From Oikopleura dioica (lineage: Eukaryota; Chordata; Appendicularia; Copelata; Oikopleuridae), in assembly GCA_907165135.1 (NCBI GenBank), contig OU015568.1:1434501-1498500 (forward strand): a DNA stretch of 64,000 bases, given 5' to 3'. A program made the position numbers and the translations under genes. Shown one piece after another: positions 10,125 to 22,011 of this stretch (its first letter is position 1; each line of letters opens with the position of its first letter). The notes beneath the pieces were generated by a model, which was not told where the DNA came from, ran no database searches, and saw only the letters and a list, made by a program, of their open reading frames with translations.

Positions 10125-13100
10125 ATGCGAATGGGCATCTACGAGCCTTATCGGAGCCATTTTCCGCTGCGCCAAAATCCGATTCCATTCGACAAATCCG
10201 ACCTCGCCTCCGACTCACAACACCAAAGGTTTGCAAAATTATTCAATAGAAATCACAATTCTTGGAACATCATTTTAGAGCACTTCTTTGACTCTCCTTA
10301 AGCTTTTCAAAAACTGCTTGGTCAACTTTCTTTCACCAGGAAAATTAACATTCTCCTGATGAAATAAAGTTGACGACAAAAGCCGCGGTGCGGCTTTTTT
10401 TAAAACAAGCCGCACAGTATCTTTGCTTAATATTTATTATCAATATGAATTATACCTGATAATAACGATAAAATTTTCTTTTTTCAGACAAATATCAATT
10501 TTTGGCAGAGCTGCTTCGCGGCTTCGTTTTGAGAAGCCGCTACGCGGCTGTTTGCATCGATTTACTTTTCGCTGTTTTTCTTGCAATCGAACAAATTCTT
10601 AGTTAGCGCTTCGTAGTGATAATAATTCTCTAGGACAATATGGAAAATAAGTACAGTAAGGTTTGACTGTTTATACTGTTCATTCTGCTTTGAGATCTGC
10701 TATTTGTTTGGCGATCAACCAACTTATCTTTATTTTTCAGATAAATTGTAGAAATTAATTTTGACGGCCTTTTCTTGATTGCTAAATATACGAGGCCTTT
10801 TGACTGTTTGTAGTTGACTTCCGGCTCAATTAATTAAATCGATGTACGACACGTTCTACGTTATATTTCACTTTAGAAATTAAATGACCTTGAATCAAGA
10901 CGAAAAGTTTTTCTTTAATCTATTTATTTCGCGTTTTAGTCACCAAAAAGCAGATTCGCGGTATGGCGGGTACGATCCGACGCGGATGAAGCTGGTGACT
11001 GCAAATGGAGAATTCACACGTGATCGCAACGGTAACTACGAACAGCACATTCCTGCTCAAATGCAAGGCCAGCTAGCGAATAACAGACGCGGGCCGCAGA
11101 GCATGTACGGATCCACTGATTCTATTCACTCAGGAAACGGTTTATGCTTTTCTTTTTCAAAGGATTTTCGAATTTTTAACTGAAGATACGCTTATTTTTG
11201 CCAAGAATCGGCCATTTTGGCCTCATTTTGATCGATTTTTGACCTCTCCTAAGATTAAAATAATAATGGCTTCGTGAATAATTATTTAATAAAAGTGAAA
11301 GGTTGGAGTGACCAGCGTTTACACATCAAATAAGGTGACCCACCCTCTAAGCTTATTTTTTCCATAGAGCGTGTTCCGCTTTCTCAAATTAGTTGTTTGC
11401 TACCTCAGTATTAGAAAAGAGCATCACGCGTCCTTTACGTGTCGACTTACAGTATAAAACCGACAACAAGGCATTCAACAATTGTATACTTCGAATCTCG
11501 GCGCTAGAAACGGCCAGCTCAGGGGTTCGACGCGCAGTTTGGATCAATTCGGAGGTAAGAAAAATTAAAAAAAGAGATAAAACCTTGTTTTATTGGTTAA
11601 ATAATAAATATCTTGAACTTGATTGAATAATAATAATTGACAGAAATGATTTCAAATCTGATGATAAAAAATGACCCTTCTTTTCAAATTACCAAATTTT
11701 TGGCGAAGATTTTTTTTTGGGTTAAATAAGTGTTTTTAATAACTAGTTTTTTAAGTCTAGTGAGATTAATCTAAAAAGAAAAACGATGGCACGAATTGAC
11801 GAGAGTAGATGGTAGAACTGATACAATTGAGTTTTTAAAAGATTCTAGAGATTTTTAAATATTTTAAGCCTTTTCGGTTTTGACTGTGAAGCTGCTTGAG
11901 GATGATTCTCCGTCGAGTGGCGACTTTTCGTCGTCGATTTCGTCGAGATCTTCTTGCTTCAGTTTTCCCTGTACAGCTTTGAGCGCGAGTTCCTCTAGAA
12001 TTTTAGTTAAAATTGGGATTTTTGACAAAATTTTCCAAGGACAAGGGCACTTTTTGGAGAGGTGTCAGGAACCGACAAAAAAAAAATTCGACAAATTTTG
12101 CGTGGAAATTTTCAACCAATCAGAAGCCTGGATTTTGATAACCGGTCAATCAGCAGCCAAGTAGCTGCCCACGCAAAATTTGTCGAATTTTTTGTCGGTT
12201 CCTGATGCCACCCCGACTTTTTGTGTTAAAAATGAAAAATTAAGGGAGTCATGGGCTTAAATAAAGACAAAAAGTTCAACTAAAATGAAGAATCTACTAA
12301 CTACAGGTCGAAAATAGGAATTAATTTTTCACCTGACAGGTTCGAAATGTGAAAAATGAGAAGATATTCGTTTATCACCGTTGCCACTGTTCTCATTTTT
12401 TACCATGATGAAAACGGGACATAGATAGAAGTTACCTGATTTTTTGAGAATTTCTTGAACCCACGTGTGTCGAATGAAGGTGGCAACAATTTGATCCCGC
12501 TGCCGGATCAAGATTTCGATATCGCTTTCCTGGCACAGAGGATTTACATTTTTAATCGTTACAGATATGAACAAATGCTAGCTGGCAATTCTACCCTGGC
12601 ACCCGTAATAGCGGCAGTTACGATGTTGCGGGAATAAGGACATATCCTCCGACTGAAACATCAAATTTCAAGATACCGTGTCCTTCTTTTTTTAACTTTT
12701 TTCGCGGAAGATAATGAGTTGTACAAGGATTTGAAAATTGGCAATTGGAAATGGCAACTTCAAGTGCGCAAAAAACGCGTTTAATGAAGAGTAGGTCCTT
12801 AATAAAACTCATTTTTTGAACTTCAATTTGAGAGTTCCAAACAACAGTAAGCTTGGCCAGTAAAAATTGATCAGCTACAATATTGCTTTAGGTAAAAAAT
12901 TGAGAGATGTTAATCCACTTTACAAATTGGCATTTTCGATTTCTAAATTGACTGCTTGCCTCCTTAATTCAGCCGTCTGCTCGTTCATCTTCTTTCGCAC
13001 TTTTTGTTGAGCCAATTTGTTCCGTTCCCGACGGCGATTTCGTTTGTCCAGTTCATGGGGCGACTTCAAATGGGTTCAAAAAGATGAAACAGCAAAAAAA

Positions 13101-16100
13101 AATGAAGAAAAATTCCAAAAAGAAAACTAAATTTTTACGCTTATTCATTAAGCCCAAGAAGTTTGCTTTGGCGTTTATGACGGACTTATTCATGAAGCTT
13201 CTGAGTTTATGCGCAAGTTGACATAATATTCGCTTCTAAAAAGATCGCCAAAGTGCACACAGTCGTAAATCTTTTGACAAACACGCGGTTTTGCCAAATT
13301 TGGGACTCTCAATTTGTTTTTTAATTGTGGCATGTGCTGGGACTTTTTATTATCAATAAAGAGGGTAAAAATGATTAAAAATTATTTGCTCTCTCTTCAT
13401 TATTGTTCAATTTTTAACCCTTTTGGCAAAACTTCATCAGGTCTAGCCGGTTTCTTTCCTGGTCTTTTCTGCTCGGGAGTGACCACATATTCGGAGCCAT
13501 TCCATTTTTTGAGCGTTTCGGGATTGTCGAGACCATAAGTGAATGGCTGCGCCATTTCCTGGCTTATTTCTTTATCGGAGTTTTTTTTTTACAGTCAGGT
13601 CTTGCAATTGCGCGACCTGCAATTGCGCGGTTTTTGGGGAAAATCCGATACACAATTTGCACTATTTAGTGCATTTTAGGGCTTGCAATTACGTGGTTTT
13701 TGGCGTAAAACCCGAAAATAAAAACCGCGTAATTGCAAGACCTGACTGTATTAAAATTTGAAAATTTTGTATCGGAGAAAAAGGGAATTTCGGGGTAGGC
13801 TTCATTTCCCAAAGAGCTTCATCTGCCTCAGGCTGGGCCCCAGCCGCTGGGGAAACGAAGCTCTTGGGGGAATGAAGCCTACCCGGAATTTTGCATGGAT
13901 TAGTATTGAGATGAGTGTGAAAAAGCTGAATTAAAAACATTTGAAAACTCCGTTCCTTGTGAAGAGCGAATCTCTAAATTCTTCGAATAACTCTGTTCGT
14001 TTATTGAAGAAGTTGATGAATCTTTCGATGCTTGAATGTGTGCCATACAGATTGCGAGTGTCCAAATATTCGCTTATTTGCTCTTTTACTTTTTTGCGTT
14101 CGCCCCTTGCTTCTGATTGACCCCTGTCTGCCAGACGCTGGTCTGAAAAATGTTTTTACGTTCGATTTATTGATTAAATTCTTTCGAAATTGAGTCGAAA
14201 AAGGCACTAGAAACCCATTTTCGACTCGAAAGACTTTCTTAATTTGAGCACTAGAATAAAGTTCCACTGAAAAAAGCTTCCATTTTGCCCTCTAGAATGT
14301 CTCCCGTATCTTTCCGTTAGTAATAACTTACAGGCAGAGTACAGTAATCGTCTTTGTCAGCGTACTTTTCTCTAATAAAAAAGCTCGCTAATCGCGGCAG
14401 GGGGTCGTTTCTCGCTTCTGCGACATTCACGCTTTAGGTCTTTATTTGGTCGAGAAAAATGAATGACTCACCTCAGCACTCCCATGAATGTCTCTTTCTC
14501 TCTCTTTCTCAGAAATAATGACTCAATGTACTCAAACTAACTGGCCGTAAAATGGCTATTATTGAAGTCTGAGAGACTTTTCAGCACGAAAAAATGGGTC
14601 TCGAAAATTATAAAAAATAGTAAAAATAACTCAAAAAAAGAAGAATTCCGATAGTAACGAATTCCGTAAAAGCCGGAATGTGCGATTCCCGGAAAGAATG
14701 ATCGCTAGAAAACGATTCGAAAAAGCCAGGAATTCCGGATCGAAAATAGAGCTCGGTAAAAATTAGTAAACCGAAATAGGGGGCCGCGCCCGTTTTTAAC
14801 CCGTTGGGACACGGAAGTCCGTAACAAACGTTGCGGGTTAAAACGTGTTCAACTTGCTTTTAAAATAGATTCAAAACAGGCCGGAACAAGATGCGGAGGG
14901 CTTGTTATTCCCGTATATCATCCTCTAATTACGAAGTGTAATACTCTTGGATAATAACTATTTTCAACAAATGTAGCCACTTGATTAATTGCAGTTTCTA
15001 CCATTTCTATCCACTGTCGATCTTGTAACAAACACACCGGCGCCGGTTCTGGGGCAGCAAGGTCGAAAGACCGTAATTACCCAAACAATCGATCCTCTCC
15101 AACTAATCTCCTAACCGAATATCAAATAATGACGTTTATTCCAGGACAAAGCCAACTGGACCTGATCAAAAACGGAAACGGCAGAATGTCTCTCCGAAGC
15201 AACATGGGATCCAACAGCATGTCGAATATGCAGCAGTATCAACATCAACACCAACAGTATCAAAATCATTACCAGCAAATGCCGAATATGGGCCACTATC
15301 AAATGTGGCAACCGCAATTTGGACAACATCAGGTACAAAGAGCCTTAATATTAATCCAAAATAATTGACCCAAAAAAATTGATCAGCTTAAAATTCATTA
15401 CAAAGGACTCTAGAAGTGTGTTTTGACTAAAAATTTATGAAAGAATAACCCGAATAAATAATAGATTAGGGCAAAAAGGCTCTCAAATTAGAGCTCGGAT
15501 TCTTAAGATTTCGGGGAGAATTCTTCAAAATTATTCTTCTTTTGAACATCGTTGAATCGATGGAATTCTAACAATGTCTTAATTAAATCCGTAGCCATCA
15601 TCTCGCCCTGGTTCTGTCGACCCTTATCAAATGATGTCATCCTCGACAACCTCTCTTAACTCCTCGGCGTACGGGTTCATGTCCCCAACTCCCCAGCAAC
15701 AGCAGCAGCAGCACCAAGCAGCTCCTCATCATGCAAGCCAGCATCAACTCAGTAGTCATCAGCAAGCTCCAGCACCGAGTCTTCCAAAAGTACCATCTCT
15801 TTCTCAGCTGACCGGACTCAACTTTGATCCGTCCGGCCGTCCGATGACTTCTGACCCGAACGAAATCGCCCAGGCCGTGAAGAAGATGGAGCAATGCCTG
15901 CAAATGCTCAATTCTATTCAACGAAACAACCCAGGAAATTACCAACAACACAATCTACCGCCGCAGCAACAGCAGCCTCAAATGCTCCAGCCACGGGCGC
16001 CGCCAAGTTTAACTGCTCAGCCGTAAGTAGCAAGATCTCCTTTTTCTTTCATTCATTTTTTTCATCAATCAATTTTTCGTTCACACTTTTTTCAAGTCTT

Positions 16101-16653
16101 CGTTCAAGTCTTCGAAAACCCCAGGCACTCCAGCCGCAACCCGAATTCCAAGAGCGCGAAGGATCGGTTCAAACTATTCTTTCGTGGCTGCGATTTTTTT
16201 CGCTGAATTGAATTTTTCATATACTGTAGTATTTTCTCCTCGAAAAATTCTGAACCGATAAAAAAGCGCGTAAAAAGCGAAGATTGAGGAAAAAATCGGA
16301 CTTGTCGAAATTCGACTTGTCCGAGCTCCGCAAAAAGCTCGAAAGCGTTGAGAATGATTCAACTGATTCTGGAGGCGATTCTAGCGGCGACAAGGGATTC
16401 TGCGATGGTTCGAATCCACCGTCGGATGGAACAGTTACTCCAGAAAAGAGGGAGAGTGGAAGCGATTCTGGGGAGTCGTCGGATTCTGGGGTTTCTACTC
16501 CGCCGCCAGCTGATTTAAAAATGGAAAAAGTAAGTTTTCCACATTCTTCAGCTCTTTTTCTTGCCATCCCTTTTTATAAACAAATCATTTAAGGAGCTGA
16601 AACCAATCCTGAGCGTCACCAAAGGAATCCTCAAAAGAACAAATTCCCATTAA
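10125..16653 (+). CDS. Gln/Ser-rich 450-aa protein, eight exons, unrecognised
   Basis: Exons 10125-10228, 10940-11139, 11471-11554, 15145-15332, 15595-16022, 16125-16166, 16283-16529 and 16594-16653 join in frame with GT-AG introns to give 450 residues. The start is an ATG three bases after an acceptor (TTTCAG|AGT), as expected for a trans-spliced leader site. The N-terminal third is polar with Arg and Gly. The middle (exons 4-5) is rich in Gln and His, including a run of six Gln, followed by a more conserved-looking block containing LTGLNFDPSGRPMTSDP. The last third is a charged segment (DLSKFDLSELRKKLE), an acidic Ser/Asp tract and a basic C-terminus KGILKRTNSH. No signal peptide, membrane segment or known domain is visible. 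Intron 3 (3.6 kb) contains the bZIP gene on the other strand. In exon 3 the frame was fixed by phase on both sides; a longer open frame there was rejected. Confidence 0.75.
11864..13555 (-). pseudogene. Fos/ATF3/JDP2-like bZIP gene, frame broken in basic region
   Basis: Four exons on the minus strand: 13433-13555, 12924-13064, 12436-12529 and 11864-11994. The start MAQPFTYG is preceded by an in-frame stop and an acceptor-like CAG. Exon 2 encodes a basic region of the Fos/ATF3 type (RNRRRER then NKLAQQKVRKK) followed by zipper leucines spaced by seven. Exon 3 continues the heptads (ESDIEILIRQRDQI) and ends like the Fos zipper tail (FIRH). Exon 4 is acidic and ends SFTVKTEKA. One extra A between RRRER and NKLAQ shifts the frame in the heart of the DNA-contact motif. 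A base also appears to be missing at the exon 2 donor, so exon lengths still sum to a multiple of three. This may be a decayed gene, or a functional one with two assembly indels. It lies wholly inside intron 3 of the 10125-16653 gene. Confidence 0.7.
12061..12212. mobile_element. Foldback MITE in bZIP intron
   Basis: Inverted ends read GGTGTCAGGAACCGACAAAA on the left and the complement of GGTGGCATCAGGAACCGAC on the right. Both continue into AATTCGACAAATTTTGCGTG, giving about 45 bp of complementarity around a centre of about 60 bp. It sits in the last intron of the bZIP gene. A related half-site is near 1756. Confidence 0.75.
13592..13748. mobile_element. TA-flanked MITE (Tc1/mariner-type), 157 bp
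   Basis: The element starts CAGTCAGGTCTTGCAATT and ends with the reverse complement, with TA on both sides (13590-13591 and 13749-13750). TA duplication with CAGT termini is typical of Tc1/mariner-derived MITEs. The 23 bp ends differ at one position. It lies 36 bp upstream of the bZIP start codon, in the expected promoter or 5' leader. Confidence 0.85.
13793..13884. repeat. Hairpin with about 28 bp arms
   Basis: GGGTAGGCTTCATTTCCCAA on the left is complementary, with few mismatches, to a right arm ending ATGAAGCCTACCC. The arms include AAGAGCTTC and GAAGCTCTT, and the loop is short and GC-rich (GGGCCCCAGCC). A partial copy (GGTAGGCTTCATCCCC) occurs near 17000. It is likely a foldback repeat. 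Confidence 0.7.
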
Positions 16654-17900
16654 ACCATTTCAAACCAACATTCAACCCTAGTCAGTCTAAAAAAGTGCAA
16701 AGATCGACCACTCTGGGTTGCCGAATTTAATTTAACAAAGGAGCTAATCCGGACATTTTACACCTTGTCACGGGGAATTTGCACCACGTTCTATCAAAAT
16801 ATTAAAAAATCCAAAATCCTGAGTACTCAAAAATCACCCGTGAAATTTAAACCAGCTCACTTTCGATGAAACGACTTTTCCTAAGTAGATACCCTTAATT
16901 TTCAATTTCTCAGCTGGCTGATTTTAAGTCTTCTTTCAGCTGTCTGGTAGACAACGTCTGCCAGTCTCTTTCAAAAGCCTAACCCCAACCCTTACTTGGT
17001 AGGCTTCATCCCCTATTTTGACCCCCTCCCCCCTTATTCTAGAAAATCATCAAAAAATTCAGTCGAGTTGGCTTTCAAGAAACCCTAGTTGTTTTAACTT
17101 CCCCTTCCCCTTAGCCCAGTTTCAGCGAGTCATCAAAACTTAAGCCCCTGTCAAGCACAGTAGGAAATAAGGATGAATGATCTCTTTATATATTTACAAT
17201 TTTGAACGTCGGAAAATTTCTGAAGCTCTCAAATTCCGCTCCATCCAAAATTTTATTTACCCTGCGGGAATGAAATGTATAAATCTACCCAGGGAATTTG
17301 TATAAAGTTCAAATAAATAGCTAAATTTAATATATGTCTAAAATAAACCATCACCGGAACCGACCGGTTAGGAATCAAAAAAAGCGCGACCGCCGGGAGC
17401 AAATCTAATTTTATTATTTTGCGACCGCTACAAATTCTTAATCTAATTTTAAATTAGTTCTTATTCTTTCTCCCTTTCTCTTACTATTCGACATCAGAGG
17501 AGCTCCCGGGCTCTCTCTTGAAATAATTGTGTGTTCCAAAATTTTTTGACAATTTTGAAGGATGAAAAAAACGAAGAAAAGAATATTGAAAGAAGCAATA
17601 TTATTAATTATCTTGTAAATAACAAATTTCTGTACAAAAATGACCAACTGTTTCAATAAATTATGAATATATTTTTCTTTTTCAAAAACCTTCGATTTTT
17701 TTTTCTTCTTTTATAAACCCAGCAATCTGTCTCAATACAAACAAGCTACTGAGAGTTCTTTAAGGGCGTAGACAGCAATAAAGCCAAGTAAAGAGATGTT
17801 TTGATCGCTTATTTTATTAATGACTTCAGTCAAGCCACGTTGAACATCAATATGTTGAAGTACAGAAAAAAGTTATAATTAACGATTCGACCCCGGCAAT
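16654..17900. other. Intergenic, no gene seen
   Basis: This stretch between the convergent 10125-16653 and 17901-18674 genes contains a GATACCCTTAA motif (16888) and AT-rich sequence. The open frame at 17438-17656 on the minus strand is low-complexity and is not supported. Confidence 0.45.
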
Positions 17901-18674
17901 TTACGGTGATTGAGCGGAATCTTCTGATTTGTAAACAAGCGGCCCGTGGTAATTGGAACTCAACAGGCTTTTTTCTATGTTAGAGATGAAGCAGTGCTCG
18001 CCGAAATCGTGGCGGCAGGACTCGATTGTGGAACCATATGGGAGCTGAATGGTAAAATAAGGGTGTAACAAACAATGTTGACTGTTGAAGAAATGTGTGT
18101 TTAAAAATTGGGACTACCAATATCTACTTTCAAAAAGACAATTTACCTCGGCGCAGATCTCGCAGAAAAAATCCAGGTGAGGGACACCCTTAAGTCGTTT
18201 GAAATCAACACATTGGAAATTTGGTAGTAGACTGTCTTCTTCGACGCCAGAGCCGTAGGGACGTCTGCGTCTTCTGAAAACTTCAAGGGCAATCTCCATG
18301 TCTTTCTTGCCCTTGTTTATCCTTGCTGAAAATATGTTAAAAAAACCGTTAGCGACGTTTTTAGACCGTAAATTATTATTTATCCCGCCCTTAATTAGTC
18401 CCTCTTTCATTTATAATATCTACATACCCATGTCTTTAGTCACCATCTCCGTAAACGTCTCGTAGTCATACTCGCCCCTGAGTGATTCGGGAGTCAATTC
18501 GACGCTCAATTCTCTTCTTCCTCGATTTGCTACTTTTTGAATGGGTAATTCAAATGTGGGAAAGAGCTCTTGAATCGTCTCTGCATATCCTTTTACGAGA
18601 GATACGTAGTTTTCAGAACATCGTTCTAGCGCTTGGTTTTTCAATAATTCGAAAACTGCGAAATGAATTTTCAT
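17901..18674 (-). CDS. Unrecognised 189-aa protein with Cys-rich C-terminus
   Basis: Three exons (18428-18674, 18147-18325, 17901-18044) join with GT-AG introns in phases 1 and 0. The start MKIHFAVF is the first ATG of the frame. The middle carries a run of five Arg after EVF, a plausible convertase site. The C-terminal part has clustered cysteines (NFQCVDF, FFCEICAE, ESCRHDFGEHCF), suggesting a disulphide-bonded domain. The N-terminus is only weakly hydrophobic, so a signal peptide is uncertain and an upstream exon may be missing. Intron 2 carries a TAAGGGTGT motif and exon 2 a GACACCCTTA. I recognise no family; a secreted prohormone-like protein is one guess. Confidence 0.6.
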
Positions 18675-19289
18675 TTTTCACTCACTAAAATCTCAATTTT
18701 GTTTCCGATTCTCAAAGTTATCAATTCTCATTTCCGATCAAACAAATCACGGACAAGCTGACCCTGAGGTCGGAAACTCACAAACAAGAAACTTCCCAAA
18801 TGGCCAATATTTATTCTTCTCACGTGGTCGCCCAGGTTCTTTCGCGACTCAAGAATAAGAATCTGTCAGTGAAAAAGAATTTCATGTAACAAAAAGGATT
18901 CTTTGAGGGATGGAATTTTTCTAGCGCAAAAAACGTGTAAGAAGATAACATTCTTTCCCAAGATAAATTCATTCATATTTTCGAGGAATTCGAAATTCGA
19001 AAAGATTTTTTAAGTCAAGCTTCACTTTGAGCTTATAGCCATTTTTGTTTTCAAAAATTTTTCAATTTTAATTTATAATTATAAAACCGATAGAACTGTC
19101 CGGAAAACGACAGTTCTGCTAATTTATCTGGACTCCTTCCAGTTCAATAACCGGAATAGAAATAGACACTCGGTGTTTTCTTAGTGAAAGCATTGTGGTA
19201 TGCACTCGACAACGCAGATTCATTTTTTATTATTTCAAACTATAAAAGGCACATATCCCTCTTTACAATTCAGAATTCTAAGTTGTTCT

Positions 19290-19679
19290 ATGAGAGTATT
19301 CCTTTGCCTTTTTGCTTGTCTCGTCGAGTCAGTCAGATTCCATGAAAACAGCGTTTCGAAACTTTATGAGCTAAATACGTTCTACATTTACTGTTTCATG
19401 CGTGAGTACAGTTCATGGTTTCTTTGTTGATTTATCATTTCCAGGATTTGGAGTAAATCATAGTCGGGAATTAATCGAGATGGAGGAAATCGAAGATCTG
19501 TGCGGTGGTCTTCTTGCAGATCGAATTCGACATCAGTCAAAAGGGTAAATCGAAAGTTAAAAAATGCTTTCAAAAATAATGTTTTCAGGCGATTGAAAGG
19601 AGCTCTAAAATCATTCCAGCAATCTTACCACCATGGCGCAACCTCTAACTTTGGTTTTATTGGCAATTTTCTGAAATAA
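19290..19679 (+). CDS. Small secreted protein, 100 aa
   Basis: Exons 19290-19401, 19445-19544 and 19589-19679 are joined by 43-44 nt GT-AG introns. The product starts with a clear signal peptide (MRVFLCLFACLVESV). The mature part is short, with a Cys after YIY and another in DLCGG, then basic motifs (RIRHQSK, RLKGALKSF). The ATG lies shortly after an acceptor-like TTCAG, compatible with trans-splicing. The AATAAA signal overlaps the stop codon (CTGAAATAAA). The size and basic sites fit a peptide precursor, but no known peptide was recognised. Confidence 0.7.
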
Positions 19680-19823
19680 AAGCTTCCGGACGGCTAATCA
19701 CATCCTCCGAATCGGAAATTCACTCACTGAATAGAACAAAATCGACAATCTTGAACCCATTTAACGAAGTCTTACGGGCAAACTTAGACAAACTTTGTTT
19801 ATAATATAATATAATATAATATA

Positions 19824-20168
19824 CAGACAAAACGGACAATTCCGGAACGGGCAATTCCGGAGATTTGAGGGAAATCGGTAAAAATTTTGTAAACGCACAA
19901 TTCCGGAAATTTCAGACAAAAAATTCAACTGAGAGGTCTATTTTGTATATAGGACCACCTTTTCGCGAAATATTACGAAGAATTTTCAGAAAAGAAATGA
20001 GAGAAGGGTCAAAAAAGCCATGAGTAGCACTAAAAAAGCCCATTTTCTGGTTGACACCCTTAAAAAGGCACTTTGGAAGCAAAAAATTTTCAATTAGAAT
20101 TCGGACAATTCCGGAGATTTGGCGCTTTTCCCCGAAAAAAAAACTTCCGGAATTGTCCGTTTTGTCTG
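19824..20168. mobile_element. TA-flanked MITE (Tc1/mariner-type) inside a microsatellite
   Basis: Ends are CAGACAAAACGGACAATTCC and its reverse complement, with TA on each side. The element has internal copies of GGACAATTCCGGA. It is embedded in an AATAT pentanucleotide repeat that continues on both sides. Confidence 0.85.
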
Positions 20169-20310
20169 TAATATAATATAATATAATATATTATAATATA
20201 ATATAATATAATATAATATAATATAATATAATATAATATAATATAATATAATATAATATAATATAATATAATATAATATAATATAATATAATATAATATA
20301 ATATAATAAA
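20169..20310. repeat. (AATAT)n pentanucleotide microsatellite
   Basis: About 140 bp of ATAATATAAT repeat on the right of the MITE, with a shorter tract on the left (19800-19823). The array gives a chance open frame on the minus strand (20191-20376) that is not a gene. Confidence 0.95.
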
Positions 20311-22011
20311 GTTGAGTTGAACTTTTTTTGCCAGATCCATCGAGCTATCCAATTTCTTACGATTACAAAAGGTCATTTTGCCCGAAACGATCGTCTATGA
20401 TGTGGTCTGTCGCTCACGTTAGCTGCTGTAGGTAGTCCTTAGGTTCTTCCGACTGCGGTTTCTCAATATTCTCCAGAAAGGAATCAAGTCAGAGTTGATT
20501 GATTTTGTTGATCAGTGAATTTATTGGATCGCCTCAATTTATGCACGCCAAAGTGGAAGAATGTTCAATTCAATTCAAATCGAGGTGAATAAAAAATCAA
20601 AAGGCGCATTTTTTCGGCGATGAGACAAAGCGATAAAATTCAAGAGGCGAAAAACAACGTGATGTTCGTGGCAAGATCGAGATACTGTCGTTGTACAATG
20701 TACACGATTTTCTTTGAGAGTGAACAAAGGGTCATCATTTTGAGCTCAATTTTCGATGTCTAAAAAGAAAAGAAAAAGGAAAAAAAAGGTTCAAACGTAA
20801 ACTCGAATAGAAGGTTTGCGTTACTACCGCATAAGTTCTGTAAGAACTCCGGCCTACAACATTTTAGACATTTAATCTCAACGTTTCTTGTTTGCGAAAA
20901 TGTCCTTGCTGGAAATGCCAAGACACCGAGGACAAAATTGGCTCTCAAGAGTAGACGCAAGAGTAAATTGGATTTTTTCTGAGATTTTCGAGATTGTTGA
21001 GATTTTCGATCTATGTTTTCATTAATTTGAAACTCGAAGGGAGTTTGAGATTGTCTAAGATAAATTATGTAATCGACGGCGAGACAGATTGTTAAATTGC
21101 GATTTGTCACGTTTCTTGAATCGTTCAAAGCAATTTAAATATTTTAATATATTTCGCAATATTATGCCAATCAGCGCTTCTTCGCTTCGTCTGAACTTTG
21201 ATTGGATTAGTTTCTTTCAAGTTTGTTTCCCCTATTTTTAGCAGGAAAAAGGTAAATTCTTGTAACACTCGCCTCTTGAATTTTTGCATCGTTCAGCCCT
21301 TCGAAACTCCTTTTTCTCGTAGTACTAAAGTAGCAATCAACAACACGCCTAGCCAGAAATTCCGCGTTGGTTCGACTCAATTGCACTCAAATTTTCACTC
21401 ACGAATGACGACTGTTTTAAGTGATGCTCTCTTTTGTTCTCGAGTAGTTTTTTCGTGTTTTAGCACAATATATTTTAGCTATATAGATTTTAGAAATGAC
21501 ATGTACTTCTGTTTTAGATAAAATTATAGCGACTTTATTAAAAAAATTCCCTTATAATCTGGGCTCGGCAACCTGTGCAGATACCTGAGTCAGGGTCGAA
21601 GGAGCTGAAATGAAAAGCCGCGCAGCGGCTTTTTTTTAAACGAAGCCGCTTTGCGGCTTCGCGAATATTCCCATTAAAATCTATAAAAAATTCTAGCGGA
21701 GGAAAAAACGAGCCAAAAGAGCCCTTTTTTGACGAGATGGATCGTAAAACGGAAATTCAGATTCCAAGGTTGGAATCTGTTGAAAATGCCCCTGGCATCT
21801 CCTTGGTAATGACCAAACATGAAACAATAAATGGCCTCGTTAAAACATTTTTTACTAACCACTTATTATCGTTTTCTCGCTGAGTTAATCACAAAAGATT
21901 ATGACTCGGCCAAGACGGATTGAAGCAGAGACTGATTGATTCTATAAACAACGAGAATCAAATATTCAAAACGAAGATTGATTTTCAAGAAAATAATTTC
22001 AAATCAAGTAA
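20311..22011. other. Region without a supportable gene
   Basis: Nothing here could be built into an exon chain. The minus-strand frame at 20760-21128 is long (122 codons) but basic and low-complexity, and the plus frame at 21198-21521 has no domain. AAGCCGC/GCGGCTT hairpins occur at 21615-21662, and a repeat fragment (CTCGGCAACCTGTG, 21564) is shared with 34755. Confidence 0.4.

Noticed and set aside
11393-11554. Long open frame (LEKSITRPLRVDLQYK...) as exon of the Gln-rich gene
   Set aside because: Its exit phase does not match exon 4. A shorter exon from 11471 in another frame matches both neighbours and has the same Gln/Gly/Ser-rich character.
20191-20376. Open frame of repeated Ile/Leu/Tyr
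   Set aside because: It is a translation of the AATAT microsatellite.
20760-21128. 122-codon minus-strand frame
   Set aside because: It ends in a Phe/Ser low-complexity tail and begins without promoter or splice context; no recognisable domain, so it was not called.
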